Shown: piece after piece, positions 35,670 to 44,692 of the stretch | How positions within the stretch are numbered: the first letter of the stretch is position 1 | Layout of the letters: each line of letters begins with the position of its first letter | Source: Persicitalea jodogahamensis | GTDB taxonomy: Bacteria; Bacteroidota; Bacteroidia; Cytophagales; Spirosomataceae | Assembly (NCBI RefSeq): GCF_014651615.1 | Contig: NZ_BMXF01000007.1 | Span: 1 to 64,000, forward strand | Direction: 5' to 3' | DNA: 64,000 nt | Translations under genes and position numbers: made by a program | Notes under the pieces: model-generated | What the model was told of the DNA's origin: nothing | The model's input: only the letters and a program-made list of their open reading frames with translations | The model's database searches: none

Positions 35670-36383
35670 ATGATTGAATTCAACCAGACCGAGCCCGCGG
35701 AGTACGTGGCCTACTTCCGCGTCTCGACGCGCAAGCAGGGCGACAGCCAGCTGGGGCTCGAAGCGCAGCGCGCCTACATCGACCACTTCTACCAGGGCAA
35801 GAACATCATCGACAGATTCACCGACGTGCGCAGCGGCAAGGACATCAGCGGACGCCCGCAGCTGCAGGCGGCGATGGCGCTCTGCAAACTTCGGAAGGCG
35901 ACGCTGGTGGTGGCCAAGGTGGACCGCCTCAGCCGGGACACCGAGCAGGCCCTGTGGATTTACCGGGAGTTGGAGACCCGGCTGGAAAGCTGCGATGTCC
36001 CCAACCTGGACAAGTTTACGCTGACCCTGTTCATGGCCATCGCCGACCGGGAGCGGGAGCTGGGCGGCATCCGCACCAAGGCCGCGATGCAAGTGAAAGT
36101 CGAGCGGGACGGGGAGTGGCGCGTAGGGAGCGAGGCGTTCTACAGCGGCGAGGCAAGCCGACTGGGAACCGCCGAGGTGCGGCGCATCGCCCGGTCGAAC
36201 ACCAACAGCCGCCAGGCGATGGCCCAGATCCGCCACCTCAGAAGCCAGGGGCACGACTACGCCAGCATTGCCCGCCAGTTGAATGCCGATGGGTTTCGGG
36301 CGCCCAGGGGAGGGGAATATGCCACCGTCCAGGTGCGGCGGCTCTGGCATCGTATCATGGAGACGGAAAGCAGCACACAGTGA
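35670..36383 (+). CDS. Serine recombinase (resolvase/invertase type), GC-rich
   Basis: A 237-residue small serine recombinase. The catalytic serine is in VAYFRVSTRKQGDSQLGLE (Ser19), with KVDRLSRDTEQAL near residue 85 and a C-terminal helical DNA-binding part (HDYASIARQLNADGF). The frame opens at 35499, but the ATG at 35670 follows a good promoter and matches the family start. Third codon positions are strongly G/C-rich, unlike its neighbours, which suggests recent transfer. It could be the resolvase or integrase of a mobile element; its target site is not obvious. Confidence 0.82.
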   Translation: MIEFNQTEPAEYVAYFRVSTRKQGDSQLGLEAQRAYIDHFYQGKNIIDRFTDVRSGKDISGRPQLQAAMALCKLRKATLVVAKVDRLSRDTEQALWIYRELETRLESCDVPNLDKFTLTLFMAIADRERELGGIRTKAAMQVKVERDGEWRVGSEAFYSGEASRLGTAEVRRIARSNTNSRQAMAQIRHLRSQGHDYASIARQLNADGFRAPRGGEYATVQVRRLWHRIMETESSTQ

Positions 36384-36615
36384 ATCCGGATTTTATTTAA
36401 TATAGTTGGCAAGGAGTTCGGGCTGGTTCATGTGAAATGTTTGGCGAGGCTTCACCACCGATAAATGGCTCCGGAGCCAATATTTCATATGTCTTCTACC
36501 GCTGCACAGCCACAACATAGCACAGGGTTATTTCGGATTGATATATTAAAGGATTAAGACAGCGTTTACTATAAACTAATCTATCTATGAGTAACACTTA
36601 ATCGGTGCGGCAGTC

Positions 36616-37308
36616 ATGATGTACGATCTCTCGTTGAGAACAGGAACATATATTTACTATAAAAGACTGTTGATAAACACATTGAAACTCTTGAACCTGA
36701 CTGTAATCCTGATGTGCACCGGGTTGCCCGGGTGTGTGAATTCGCGAAGGGATCTACCAAAGGGTGGCAACACCGAAGATAGGCGCGGTATTTTCGTGCC
36801 TGGGGGAGGCAAAGCCAGCGTCAATGGCGAAGAGTGGATCGGCACTACGTCGGCTATGAAACATGATAGAGAGGGACTGCCCGTAGCAAAACTGTTTGCG
36901 CTTGCCATCTCCGGGAAGACGGAAAGCATGGATGAGTACTATCAGCAAACTGTATTTGTACAAAAAATTCCGTTGAGAACTGGAAAGTTTTCTCTTGATG
37001 AGCTTCAAAAGAACATGAAGGCGAATGAACCAGCAGCTTATCTCACTCTAATAGCAGGAGGTGACATGGTTTTTGGGAGGTACTACCCTGTGGGATTAAA
37101 ATTCAATTCACAGAGTAAAGATGCCGAGGGCCCTGATTCCCCCAATAATTGGATCCAGATAAAAAGATATAACAAAAGGACTGGCCGTGTTACAGGGACT
37201 TTTGAGATTACATTTCGGGGAAAAGGATACCAAGACACCGAAATAAAGACATATAGGTTTCTACAAGGAACATTTAAAGCTAATATTATTGAGAACAATA
37301 TTGAGTGA
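36616..37308 (+). CDS. Putative lipoprotein
   Basis: A 230-residue protein with lipobox TGLPGC at Cys40 after an unusually long N-region, so a later start is possible. The mature part is beta-rich (ASVNGEEWIGTTSAM; RVTGTFEITFRGKGY), resembling small Bacteroidetes lipoproteins of unknown function. It stands alone between the recombinase and a convergent DUF4304-like gene. Confidence 0.6.
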   Translation: MMYDLSLRTGTYIYYKRLLINTLKLLNLTVILMCTGLPGCVNSRRDLPKGGNTEDRRGIFVPGGGKASVNGEEWIGTTSAMKHDREGLPVAKLFALAISGKTESMDEYYQQTVFVQKIPLRTGKFSLDELQKNMKANEPAAYLTLIAGGDMVFGRYYPVGLKFNSQSKDAEGPDSPNNWIQIKRYNKRTGRVTGTFEITFRGKGYQDTEIKTYRFLQGTFKANIIENNIE

Positions 37309-37438
37309 AAATTTCAAAACTTAAACTATCCGGTAGACTGGGAGAGGCATTACCTGCAAAATCTCACTTCTGCCTTTAACTTCCTAATATCGATCATTTC
37401 TTTCCACGCCAAGTGCAGACATTATATTCACCTTGTTT

Positions 37439-38053
37439 TTAATGAATTATACCGATTTGCTTGGCGAGCCTAACCATGTTGATTCGGTGTCCCTTCTGAT
37501 GTCGCCAGGCAATCAATTTTCTCAACTCGGCGTAGGCTTCCTCACGACTGCCCAGCCGAGCCAGCATCTGCATACGGGCCGTTGAGGGATTGGGAAGCCC
37601 GGCCAGGATGTCCTCGATTGAATCGAATTGATCTAAGTAAGGTAGGATACGAGCCTGCAATAAATCACGTAAATAGCCAATCATCATCCGCTCTGGAACT
37701 GTCCCGTCAAGAGCCAGCCACCGATCGCCCCCCAGCTTGTTGTAAAACTTACCCAAGGGTAATTCAAATACGTAGTAACGGTAGTCTTGGGAAGGTAGAA
37801 CAGGAACAGTCTCATCTGGATAATTCATTTTCCAGAAGTCGTCAGAGGCAATTCTGACGTGAATCGTAAACATTACCACTTGGCCATGATGGGGATGATC
37901 CATACCCCGTGTAACAGTGATTAGCTTACCTATCCGTCCCGACTTAAGGTAAAACTGGCTGTCCTTTCGCTCGTAGCCTCTGGCTGAAAGCAGTTTAACG
38001 AACGACTCATGGATGACGCGACTATACCGGTTATCGATGACTGATAAATACAT
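37439..38053 (-). CDS. DUF4304-like protein
   Basis: About 204 residues, soluble. The N-terminal pattern RVIHESFVKLLSARGYERKD followed by FYLKSGRIGKLITVTRG resembles DUF4304, a family of unknown function. The longer frame starts at 38083; the ATG at 38053 puts the family motif close to the N-terminus. No operon partner is seen. Confidence 0.5.
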   Translation of the reverse strand: MYLSVIDNRYSRVIHESFVKLLSARGYERKDSQFYLKSGRIGKLITVTRGMDHPHHGQVVMFTIHVRIASDDFWKMNYPDETVPVLPSQDYRYYVFELPLGKFYNKLGGDRWLALDGTVPERMMIGYLRDLLQARILPYLDQFDSIEDILAGLPNPSTARMQMLARLGSREEAYAELRKLIAWRHQKGHRINMVRLAKQIGIIH

Positions 38054-38356
38054 TAGATGGGCTTTGGTTCGCCGAACAAACATTCGCGCCGGTCGACCCG
38101 GCTTTTCTCATCGGCTTCTCGGACTGATTACAACTCGGCCGCATGGGCGTCCTTTAATTCGAGCACCGGTTTCCCAGCGGAAACGCTCACCAGGGCTTGG
38201 GTACGGGTCTTCGCGCCCTAAACTCATGCCAAAGGCTGGTGAACAGCGTGACGCCTGGGACTTGCCCTATGTATCCCAACGACGTACGGTGCGATACATT
38301 CATAACGGATGGCAAGACATTCTAATGAATTTTGTCTTTGACTAGATGTCCGCACC

Positions 38357-38770
38357 TTAAAGAGCAGCGTGAATGGTGCGTTTGATCAACCATAGCAGGA
38401 AGCTGTCCCGCGCAAATAAGGTGAGCATGCATATAATGCCCGTAGTCGGCAATGCCACCAGCCGGGCAAGCTCAGGGCGCTGATCCAGCCAGACGGACGC
38501 ATTGGACCGGTTGAAACGGTACAGCAGCCAAAGCAAACCCAGCCATTCAATGCCTGCAATCGATAACTGAGCCAGGTACCATCCCGTTCGGTCGGCCCTC
38601 AGACCGCCGGCCTGGTCCCATCGCAGACTGTTGGGAATAAACACGCCATTCAGATAGCTGTGGGCGTAACCGACGGCATACGGAATAAACAAATAGCCGG
38701 CCAGATTGACTGCCACAAATATAATAAAATGCTTCGGCCTGGTATTAACCGTTACGCCCTGACTCATCAT
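38357..38770 (-). CDS. Small membrane protein, paralogue 1
   Basis: About 137 residues with three or four transmembrane helices and the motif NGVFIPNSLRWDQ, then GIEWLGLLWLLYRFN. It is paralogous to the proteins at 39814-40143 (DRLRWHD..., VELFWLLWLVNKFN) and 42907-43263 (NGLFIPRRF..., AELIGLLIGLYRFN). Function unknown. The ATG at 38770 is chosen over the longer frame (38797). Confidence 0.6.
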   Translation of the reverse strand: MMSQGVTVNTRPKHFIIFVAVNLAGYLFIPYAVGYAHSYLNGVFIPNSLRWDQAGGLRADRTGWYLAQLSIAGIEWLGLLWLLYRFNRSNASVWLDQRPELARLVALPTTGIICMLTLFARDSFLLWLIKRTIHAAL

Positions 38771-38943
38771 ACAATGGTAAGTTTCTTTGATCACCACACC
38801 TGGGCAAAGTGATTCGTTTCTTCCTAAGAACCCAACAGCCTAACCCCGCCCACGCAACGGGTGCAGATACCTGGGCCTGCTTATTGCTTATACCGAATCG
38901 TTGGACACGGCCGTTTTATTGGCTCACCATTTACCGCCTCACC

Positions 38944-39696
38944 ATGTCAGTGCCGTTTTCCGAAGTAATAAGTACAAGCCGGATTTTCATTCTGGTATCG
39001 CTAGTAGGAGTGAGCTGTTTGGCTGCTCCGGCGGCAGCGCAGTCTGTCGAAAACCGCATCGTTCTTTTTGGCGATGCCGCCCAGGAAGTGCCCGCCGACG
39101 AGGCAACGCTCCAGGTTAACCTGAGCTTCAGCGACGAGCGGGACATAAAGCCTGTGTACGGCGAGCATGAGAAAGCCAGGCTGCAGTTGGTCGACCTGCT
39201 CGAACAATCAAAGATTCCCCTCAAAGATATTCAGTTTTCTCAGCTGTTGACCCGTCGGGGGCGGGACAGTTACCGCGGCCAGCCCGGTGAGCGATTCACC
39301 AGTTACCAGCGGGCCATGATCAAATTCACCGACCTTGATCGGCTCAGAGAGGTGCAGCAGACTCTGACGACGGGCGGCTTCACGGATCTGACGGCCACGT
39401 TTTCGGTAAGCAACCAGCGGCAAATTGAACTTGACCTGATGGAGAAGGCGATAGGCCGCGCCAAGGAGAAGGCCAGTCAGGCGGCCAAGGCCACCTCGCG
39501 TACCATCAAGCGAATTGTGCGAGTCAGTGATGTTGGGGAGAACGAAGGCTTCTATTCTTACCGGGAAAATTTCCGGGCCAACCTACCCCAGAATCAGGTC
39601 AGTTACGACAACGACGCGCTGCGCCAGATGATGACGATTCCGCAGGTCTTCCGCTTTTCCGCTCTGGTTAGGGTCGACTTTGAGCTGAATGAATGA
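38944..39696 (+). CDS. SIMPL domain (DUF541) periplasmic protein
   Basis: A 250-residue exported SIMPL-domain protein. The signal peptide covers residues 1-33 (ending PAAAQ). The domain has IVLFGDAAQEVPADEATLQV, PLKDIQFSQLLTRRGR and a long helix (AKEKASQAAKATSRTIKRI). The ATG at 38944 directly precedes the signal; the longer frame from 38809 is spurious. The family's function is unsettled, with envelope or stress roles suggested. Confidence 0.8.
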   Translation: MSVPFSEVISTSRIFILVSLVGVSCLAAPAAAQSVENRIVLFGDAAQEVPADEATLQVNLSFSDERDIKPVYGEHEKARLQLVDLLEQSKIPLKDIQFSQLLTRRGRDSYRGQPGERFTSYQRAMIKFTDLDRLREVQQTLTTGGFTDLTATFSVSNQRQIELDLMEKAIGRAKEKASQAAKATSRTIKRIVRVSDVGENEGFYSYRENFRANLPQNQVSYDNDALRQMMTIPQVFRFSALVRVDFELNE

Positions 39697-39813
39697 AACA
39701 GGGAGTGACGGTATTGCTCCAAGAATAAAAACCAGGGCTTTGCCATTTACATGATTGCCGCTCATGCGTTGCACTTAGGAATCGGTAGACAAGGCGATAT
39801 AAAAAGCCGCTAT

Positions 39814-40143
39814 TCAGATTGCCTGCGTTACTCCCACCACCACGGTGGCAGTTTTAGCTGCCTTCATCTGAGAAGGCTTCAACCATTCCTTACCGTACCA
39901 AAAGTTAAATTTATTCACCAACCACAGTAGCCAAAAGAGCTCCACGTAGCTGATGGCACAAGACAGGGCATACCAAATCCCAATGTATCGACTTTTGGCC
40001 CCGTCGTGCCATCGTAGTCGATCCGGAATGAGAAAGCTGTTGATGCCTGTACCATGAAGATAGAACAACACCCAAAGTGCGACAAGCGAAAAAAGCGACA
40101 GCAGCTTCAGGTGCATTATGACCTTGGCAACGGTTATGGGCAT
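39814..40143 (-). CDS. Small membrane protein, paralogue 2
   Basis: A 109-residue protein with three hydrophobic segments and the family motif FLIPDRLRWHD, then VELFWLLWLVNKFNF. See the paralogues at 38357 and 42907. The shared spacing between the IPxxLRW box and the ELxxLLWLxxxFN helix shows common ancestry. Function unknown. Confidence 0.6.
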   Translation of the reverse strand: MPITVAKVIMHLKLLSLFSLVALWVLFYLHGTGINSFLIPDRLRWHDGAKSRYIGIWYALSCAISYVELFWLLWLVNKFNFWYGKEWLKPSQMKAAKTATVVVGVTQAI

Positions 40144-40188
40144 TAGTCAGAATATTGGATTATCCCTGTTTAAAGCCTAAAGCAACGA

Positions 40189-40641
40189 TTACAGACTGAC
40201 TATCCACTTTCCAGCCTTCACCTGGTCGAGCGTCAGCGAATAAACTTTTTTCCATTTTTTGCCTTCCAGAATGCTTTTCCAGTCATTTTTGAGCACCGTC
40301 TTGGGTTCAAATATATACACCCAAAGGTGACCGCTGCCGATGTGACTTTCCCAACTACCCACGCCCAGTTGCGCCGATATAGTGTCACCCGGCAGCAGGT
40401 AATCCGGGCTGTCAACCAGGACGCTATCCCGGTAACTCCGGCTTGTATCGGCGCGATGAATTTCGTGGAACGGGTCGTAGTCTAAGGAGAGTCCCCTGAT
40501 AGAATGGTTGGTTCCTTCGGTGTTGTAAAAGATAAGTACGGGTTGATTCGATGTATTGACGATCTTCAACTTTGAATCAATGGGCGGGTCGCAGGCTGCC
40601 AAACAAAGGGTTAAGCAGAAGCCGAGTAGGATATTTTTCAT
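40189..40641 (-). CDS. Putative lipoprotein
   Basis: A 150-residue lipoprotein with signal MKNILLGFCLTLCLAAC (lipobox CLAAC). The body is beta-rich (LKIVNTSNQPVLIFYNT; WVYIFEPKTVL). The ATG at 40641 gives the best signal peptide. No family recognised and no operon partner. Confidence 0.6.
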   Translation of the reverse strand: MKNILLGFCLTLCLAACDPPIDSKLKIVNTSNQPVLIFYNTEGTNHSIRGLSLDYDPFHEIHRADTSRSYRDSVLVDSPDYLLPGDTISAQLGVGSWESHIGSGHLWVYIFEPKTVLKNDWKSILEGKKWKKVYSLTLDQVKAGKWIVSL

Positions 40642-40771
40642 AGCCAATATTTCAGTATTAATTTCTCCCCTCTCAAAAGCTCCTTTTTCGCTCGAATCGA
40701 AATTCCCAGCTAGGAGTTCGGTTCACCTGGCATGTTTATTTAAAGAACAAAATGGCGAAACTCACTGAACC

Positions 40772-40906
40772 ATGAAGAAAAAAACGATTCTTATTATCCT
40801 GATCTCGGTGGTGCTACTTCTGGCGGCTTTTGCAGTGGCGGATTATTTCGCTCTGTCCAATCCATCGACCAAACAAATAGAGGTTAGGAAAGTTAAGACG
40901 GAATAA
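40772..40906 (+). CDS. 44-residue single-pass membrane peptide
   Basis: A short frame reading MKKKTILIILISVVLLLAAF followed by a polar, basic C-terminus ending VRKVKTE. It has the shape of a signal-anchored small membrane protein. It lies alone between two minus-strand genes. Coding quality supports it moderately; no homologue is known to me. Confidence 0.4.
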   Translation: MKKKTILIILISVVLLLAAFAVADYFALSNPSTKQIEVRKVKTE

Positions 40907-40959
40907 GCTTTTCCAGTGGATATTTAGGAAATACTGCGTGTGCTCTCCACCGCTTCGCC

Positions 40960-41517
40960 CTATGGGGAGGGCAGGCGTTTGAAAACGAAACTCAGGCCGG
41001 TTCTTGGCCCGTACATAACCAGGGTCTCCTCACAGACCAGGATTGTGTTTTTGTATATGTGTGCGTAAGGGGAATCGGGTTTATAGTACCGCCCGGCCCT
41101 CTTATCGAGAAAAGACGGGAAAAAGTCAAAATAGGCAGGGGCTCGCGTCTCTTCCATAATGAAGCGAAGTTGCCCCCAGTAAAAATGGAAACTTAATTGA
41201 AATGTAGTCAGAAGCTCCCCACCCTGGTAAACCGTTCCCTTCCCCTGATCGGTCAGTACCATTTCCGTATACCGGTCAGGCGCATGGGCAGCCACAAAGC
41301 AAGCACCCGCGCCCATCTCCACCAGTTGCCAACGACCCGGCAGCAGTCTGGCCAGTGAGTCGGTCACCAGCTGCCTCCTGACCGAATCGGTTTCAGCGAC
41401 CCAAATACGATCAAACTGACAAACCTTATAAGGTAATGGGGGAGATTGCAGGCGCTGACCCCAACAGAATACAGGAGCTACCAGTATGTAAATGAATATC
41501 CATCGCCGGGAACGCAT
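40960..41517 (-). CDS. Exported hypothetical protein
   Basis: A 185-residue protein with a signal peptide (RRWIFIYILVAPVFCWGQ). The mature part has a lipocalin-like beginning (LARLLPGRWQLVEMGAG) and beta-rich strands. It may be one of the small lipocalin-fold envelope proteins of Bacteroidetes; the family is not certain. Confidence 0.55.
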   Translation of the reverse strand: MRSRRWIFIYILVAPVFCWGQRLQSPPLPYKVCQFDRIWVAETDSVRRQLVTDSLARLLPGRWQLVEMGAGACFVAAHAPDRYTEMVLTDQGKGTVYQGGELLTTFQLSFHFYWGQLRFIMEETRAPAYFDFFPSFLDKRAGRYYKPDSPYAHIYKNTILVCEETLVMYGPRTGLSFVFKRLPSP

Positions 41518-41715
41518 ATATTGTCATTCTTTTTTTGAAATTTAACAACTAATCGACTGGTAAATTATTGCGCCCTTACAACAATTGAAATCACTTGGAA
41601 AACCTCGCTGATCTCCCGTCTTCGGAATTTTCAAGCATACCCTGCTCTAATTTCTGCGAGAAAGGAGTGCTTGCCTTTTCTTATTCTTTCCCTTTTAGCC
41701 CTCGCCTGTTTGGTC

Positions 41716-41988
41716 ATGATGAAGCCTAAATTCAAATTAGACCCCACTGACGTCATCGATTCATTTAGAAACGGCATCAGTGAAGGCAGTAAAGGGCAAT
41801 TCTCCAAAAAATCGAGGGCCAATGGCCTGACTAGTTGCACAGTGGTATTGACTCATAAACCGACGGGCGTGAATGTAACGGAGGAAATACCAAGAGGCCA
41901 TTACAGCCGTCAGGAAATGATCAGACGAAGGGCACAACTGAGCGATAAGCTTTTACCAGAACTGGAAAAAAGTGTCTGCGTTTCTTAG
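41716..41988 (+). CDS. Small hypothetical protein, weakly release-factor-like
   Basis: A 90-residue basic protein. The stretch TVVLTHKPTGVNVTEEIPRG, then SRQEMIRRRAQLSDKLLPEL weakly recalls domain 3 of class I release factors (V.l.H.PTG...). The GGQ tripeptide is absent (RANGLTS in its place), so it cannot hydrolyse peptidyl-tRNA by that mechanism. The ATG at 41716 is preferred to 41671. The similarity is tentative. Confidence 0.45.
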   Translation: MMKPKFKLDPTDVIDSFRNGISEGSKGQFSKKSRANGLTSCTVVLTHKPTGVNVTEEIPRGHYSRQEMIRRRAQLSDKLLPELEKSVCVS

Positions 41989-42120
41989 GTTGCCGGGGCG
42001 TTGATATGCTGACAGCACATCGTCTGTCCCGTACCTCAAAACTCATGTACATTTAGTTGTAGATAGTGTAGTAAACAGGGCTGCCTAACTTCTCTTAGAT
42101 GCATCTGTATATAATTCGAA

Positions 42121-42169
42121 TTATACAGCACAAAAGAGCCGCATCATGCGGCTCTTTTGTGCTGTATAA
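42121..42169. terminator. Bidirectional terminator, 23-bp perfect stem
   Basis: Arms TTATACAGCACAAAAGAGCC(GCA) and complement around loop TCA. It lies between the convergent genes at 41716 and 42186. The internal A4/T4 tract gives U residues on both strands, and the perfect stem is unusually long. Confidence 0.7.
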
Positions 42170-42185
42170 CTTAGTACCTGCTACT

Positions 42186-42797
42186 TCAAGTTATTGTAGT
42201 AAACCGCTCGTAGAGGGTTGTGATGGTCACTTCTTTTACACCTTCTCGCGTGTAAATACGACGTTTATTGATTAGCCGAAGTTGATCCCTTGCTTCAATG
42301 AAGACCGATTCGGGCCTAGCCCATCGAATTTTGTCCGCTTTTTCATTGGCAGCAACAAAAATCTGTCTCAGATCCTCAGAAAATGAAAACCGATACGGGC
42401 CTGCTTGATTAGCATAATTCACTGAATATGCAGGGTTATAACTAAGGGTATCCAATCCATTCCATTCGGGGTTAGGTCCCGTATATGTGTTGACATACTG
42501 CTCAGGCCAAGATTGAGAAAACAAAAACACTGAACGGTCCGGATATTTCACCCGTAGTTCTAAGTGAGCTCCGTTACTGCCCAGTCCCGGTATTTCGCTT
42601 AGTAAGTTGGTCGAGAAAACACCATCAAAATTCACGTCGAGCGGTTGGCTGCTGATCGAGCTAACTATCCTGTATTTACCGTGAAAACGTTGATAAAGTA
42701 ATTCCATGTCGTCGTTAGGATTGACCCCAGAGTCTCCGCGTTTACAACTGAGTGTTCCAATACTGATCAGCAGAATGAAAGTCAGAGCAGTTTTCAT
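42186..42797 (-). CDS. Putative lipoprotein
   Basis: A 203-residue lipoprotein with lipobox SIGTLSC (Cys18). The mature domain contains FHGKYRIVSSISSQPLDVNFDG and later strand-rich segments. No family recognised. It is one of several unrelated single lipoprotein genes in this stretch. Confidence 0.62.
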   Translation of the reverse strand: MKTALTFILLISIGTLSCKRGDSGVNPNDDMELLYQRFHGKYRIVSSISSQPLDVNFDGVFSTNLLSEIPGLGSNGAHLELRVKYPDRSVFLFSQSWPEQYVNTYTGPNPEWNGLDTLSYNPAYSVNYANQAGPYRFSFSEDLRQIFVAANEKADKIRWARPESVFIEARDQLRLINKRRIYTREGVKEVTITTLYERFTTIT

Positions 42798-42906
42798 AAG
42801 TCGAGTATATCAGTAATAAATCAATAAATTAATCTCCAAATAGTGAGGTATTTGGTTTAATTGTAGGCGTTTAGTTATCGTAAATGCACTGACAAAACAG
42901 GAAAGG

Positions 42907-43263
42907 CTAAAATTTTTCGAACAGATACCAGAACTCCTTTACAGTCAAACCCGCAATTACCAACCCGGTGACCACAGTCGTTAACCGGGCGATTGAAGAT
43001 ACCCTCTGACCTGATACAAAGTGACCATACTTCATGTTAAATCGGTATAAACCAATTAATAACCCGATCAACTCAGCAGCAATGATTAACAGCATTAACG
43101 AATATAAAGGGGTCATATTTTGATTAGGCCGCGTGACGCTGTAAAAGAATCGCCTTGGAATGAACAGGCCGTTGATAACGTAATGTGCCCAAGCCAAAAA
43201 ACGTGGGACAAAATAGCAAGCGAAGATATTGACGACTGCACATATCAGAAAACGCCTTATCAT
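42907..43263 (-). CDS. Small membrane protein, paralogue 3
   Basis: A 118-residue membrane protein with three hydrophobic segments and the family signature VINGLFIPRRFFY, then AELIGLLIGLYRFNMKYG. It belongs with the proteins at 38357 and 39814. It lies next to the IS3 element. Confidence 0.6.
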   Translation of the reverse strand: MIRRFLICAVVNIFACYFVPRFLAWAHYVINGLFIPRRFFYSVTRPNQNMTPLYSLMLLIIAAELIGLLIGLYRFNMKYGHFVSGQRVSSIARLTTVVTGLVIAGLTVKEFWYLFEKF

Positions 43264-43417
43264 GTTAGTTCGCCGGTTTGTCTTAACAGAAGACTAATTA
43301 ATAAGACTGTTCTGATATTTAGGAGGTATTCCGTTAAGTGCAAAAATCTCAGAAGAGTCGTTTAATATGAAAAGGGATATGTTTCCAACCTTCTGTGAAG
43401 CATTGGGGTGGTCTAAT

Positions 43418-44366
43418 TTAGCGGCACACTTTACTTGCGAGTTTTTGGTAGTACTGATTCTCAAAATGTTCCGGGCTTTGGTAGTCCAGCGACGAGTGCC
43501 TACGCACCCGATTGTAATAGATTTCAATGTAATCAAACATCTCCGCTTGGGCGTCCTTTGCATCTATGAACGCTCCGTCTTCCAGCATTTCTGCTTTCAG
43601 TCGGCTCCAGAACGACTCGGCAAAAGCGTTGTCGTAAGGGTCGTCGGCCCGGCTCATACTGGGCCTTATCTTCCACAACCTGACCAGTTCCCGCAGGTCG
43701 TTTGACGCGTACTGGCCGCCACGGTCAGAATGAACCACCAGGCCCGCGACGGGTTGCCTCGCCTGTAGGGCTCTGCGCAATGGAACGATGACCAGTGAGT
43801 CTTCCATGTTATCGTCGACCCACCAGCCCACTATCTTCCGGCTGAATAAATCCATCCAACTGGCCAGATAGGCCCATCCCCCGCCCACCAGAGGCAAGTA
43901 CGTGATGTCGCTCACCCAGACTCGGTCAGGGGCACCGGGTAGCGGCTGATCCAGCAGCAGGTTGGGCGGCATGGGCCGTCCCACAATAGCCTCTCTTGTG
44001 TGTGCTGTCGGTTGTGCGCGGCACAAATGACTTGGGCTGGATAGGTCGTAACCCACTGGCTTTCATTAGGCTTCGAACCTGGTACCTTCCCAACTCATGG
44101 CCCCGTTCTCGCAACTCAGCCGTGATCCGACGGCTCCCGTATCTGCGCTTGTGTTCGCCAAACACGCTTTCCACTAAAAGCTTTTTTTCTTCCCTTCTAG
44201 CCGTGGGCTGGTAGCTGCCGCCTCTCCTGTAACGGTAGTAGGCAGTACGACTGGCTCCTAACACTGAGCAGAGCGTACTGATGGCAAACTCGCCGGACAG
44301 GGTGTCGATCAGCTCATAGAGCAGGTTCAGTTCGCGCGGCTGAAAATGCTCAAGGCTTTTTTTAAA
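43418..44366 (-). pseudogene. IS3 transposase OrfB, frameshifted
   Basis: The DDE integrase part of an IS3-family transposase. Intact motifs are VWVSDITYLP, VVHSDRGGQY and NAFAESFWSRLK (DDE triad) in the distal part. The proximal part (ELNLLYELIDTLSGE, YGSRRITAELRERGH) is in another frame. The break lies near 43995-44010 in a (TG)n run. After an orfA -1 shift at A7, translation would enter the proximal part, but the second break stops a full-length product. Confidence 0.8.
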
Positions 44367-44611
44367 ATATCCCGCTCGGTTTCAAGCTGGCGAACCCGGT
44401 CTTTGAGCTGCTGGTTCTCAACTGAAAGCTCTCCCTGCTGAACCGACTTCCCCTTTCCCATTTTGTTCTTGCTTTTCCAGGTGTAAATTAAGCTTTCGGA
44501 GATTCCCAGGGCCTCAGCGATATAGTGGGCGGATTGGCCGCTGTCCACCATCCTGAGCACCTCCGCTTTAAAGGCTGCGTCGTACTTGCGGCGTTTTTTC
44601 TGTTCATGCAT
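44327..44611 (-). CDS. IS3 transposase OrfA (HTH)
   Basis: A 94-residue OrfA: HTH KAEVLRMVDSGQSAHYIAEA..ISESLIYTWK, then a leucine-zipper-like helix (LKDRVRQLETERDILKKAL). It ends after the A7 slip site ATTTTAAAAAAAGCC (minus strand) that would allow OrfAB fusion. The gene itself appears intact. Confidence 0.85.
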   Translation of the reverse strand: MHEQKKRRKYDAAFKAEVLRMVDSGQSAHYIAEALGISESLIYTWKSKNKMGKGKSVQQGELSVENQQLKDRVRQLETERDILKKALSIFSRAN

Positions 44612-44692
44612 AAGCTTGCTAAGTTAAGCAAGTTCACTGTGCCGATAAACCGGACCATCTCACATCAAGGTCTATGGTGCAAAACCGACACT

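Larger units (their letters stand above)
43409..44657 (-). mobile_element. IS3-family insertion sequence, transposase broken
   Basis: An IS of about 1.25 kb with imperfect terminal inverted repeats (24 of 32 positions match from 43407/44659 inward, beginning TGGTC...). It carries orfA and a frame-broken orfB on the minus strand. An A7 slippery run (44363-44357, minus strand) at the orfA/orfB junction fits programmed -1 frameshifting. No target duplication could be identified, so the insertion is probably old or rearranged. Confidence 0.75.

Noticed and set aside
35556-36350. Long minus-strand frame opposite the serine recombinase
   Set aside because: Caused by the high GC content of the recombinase gene. 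The sense strand has the catalytic motifs; the antisense protein shows none.
38013-38345. Plus-strand 110-codon frame overlapping the DUF4304-like gene start
   Set aside because: Low-complexity basic translation, no recognisable domain, and no signal for a start.
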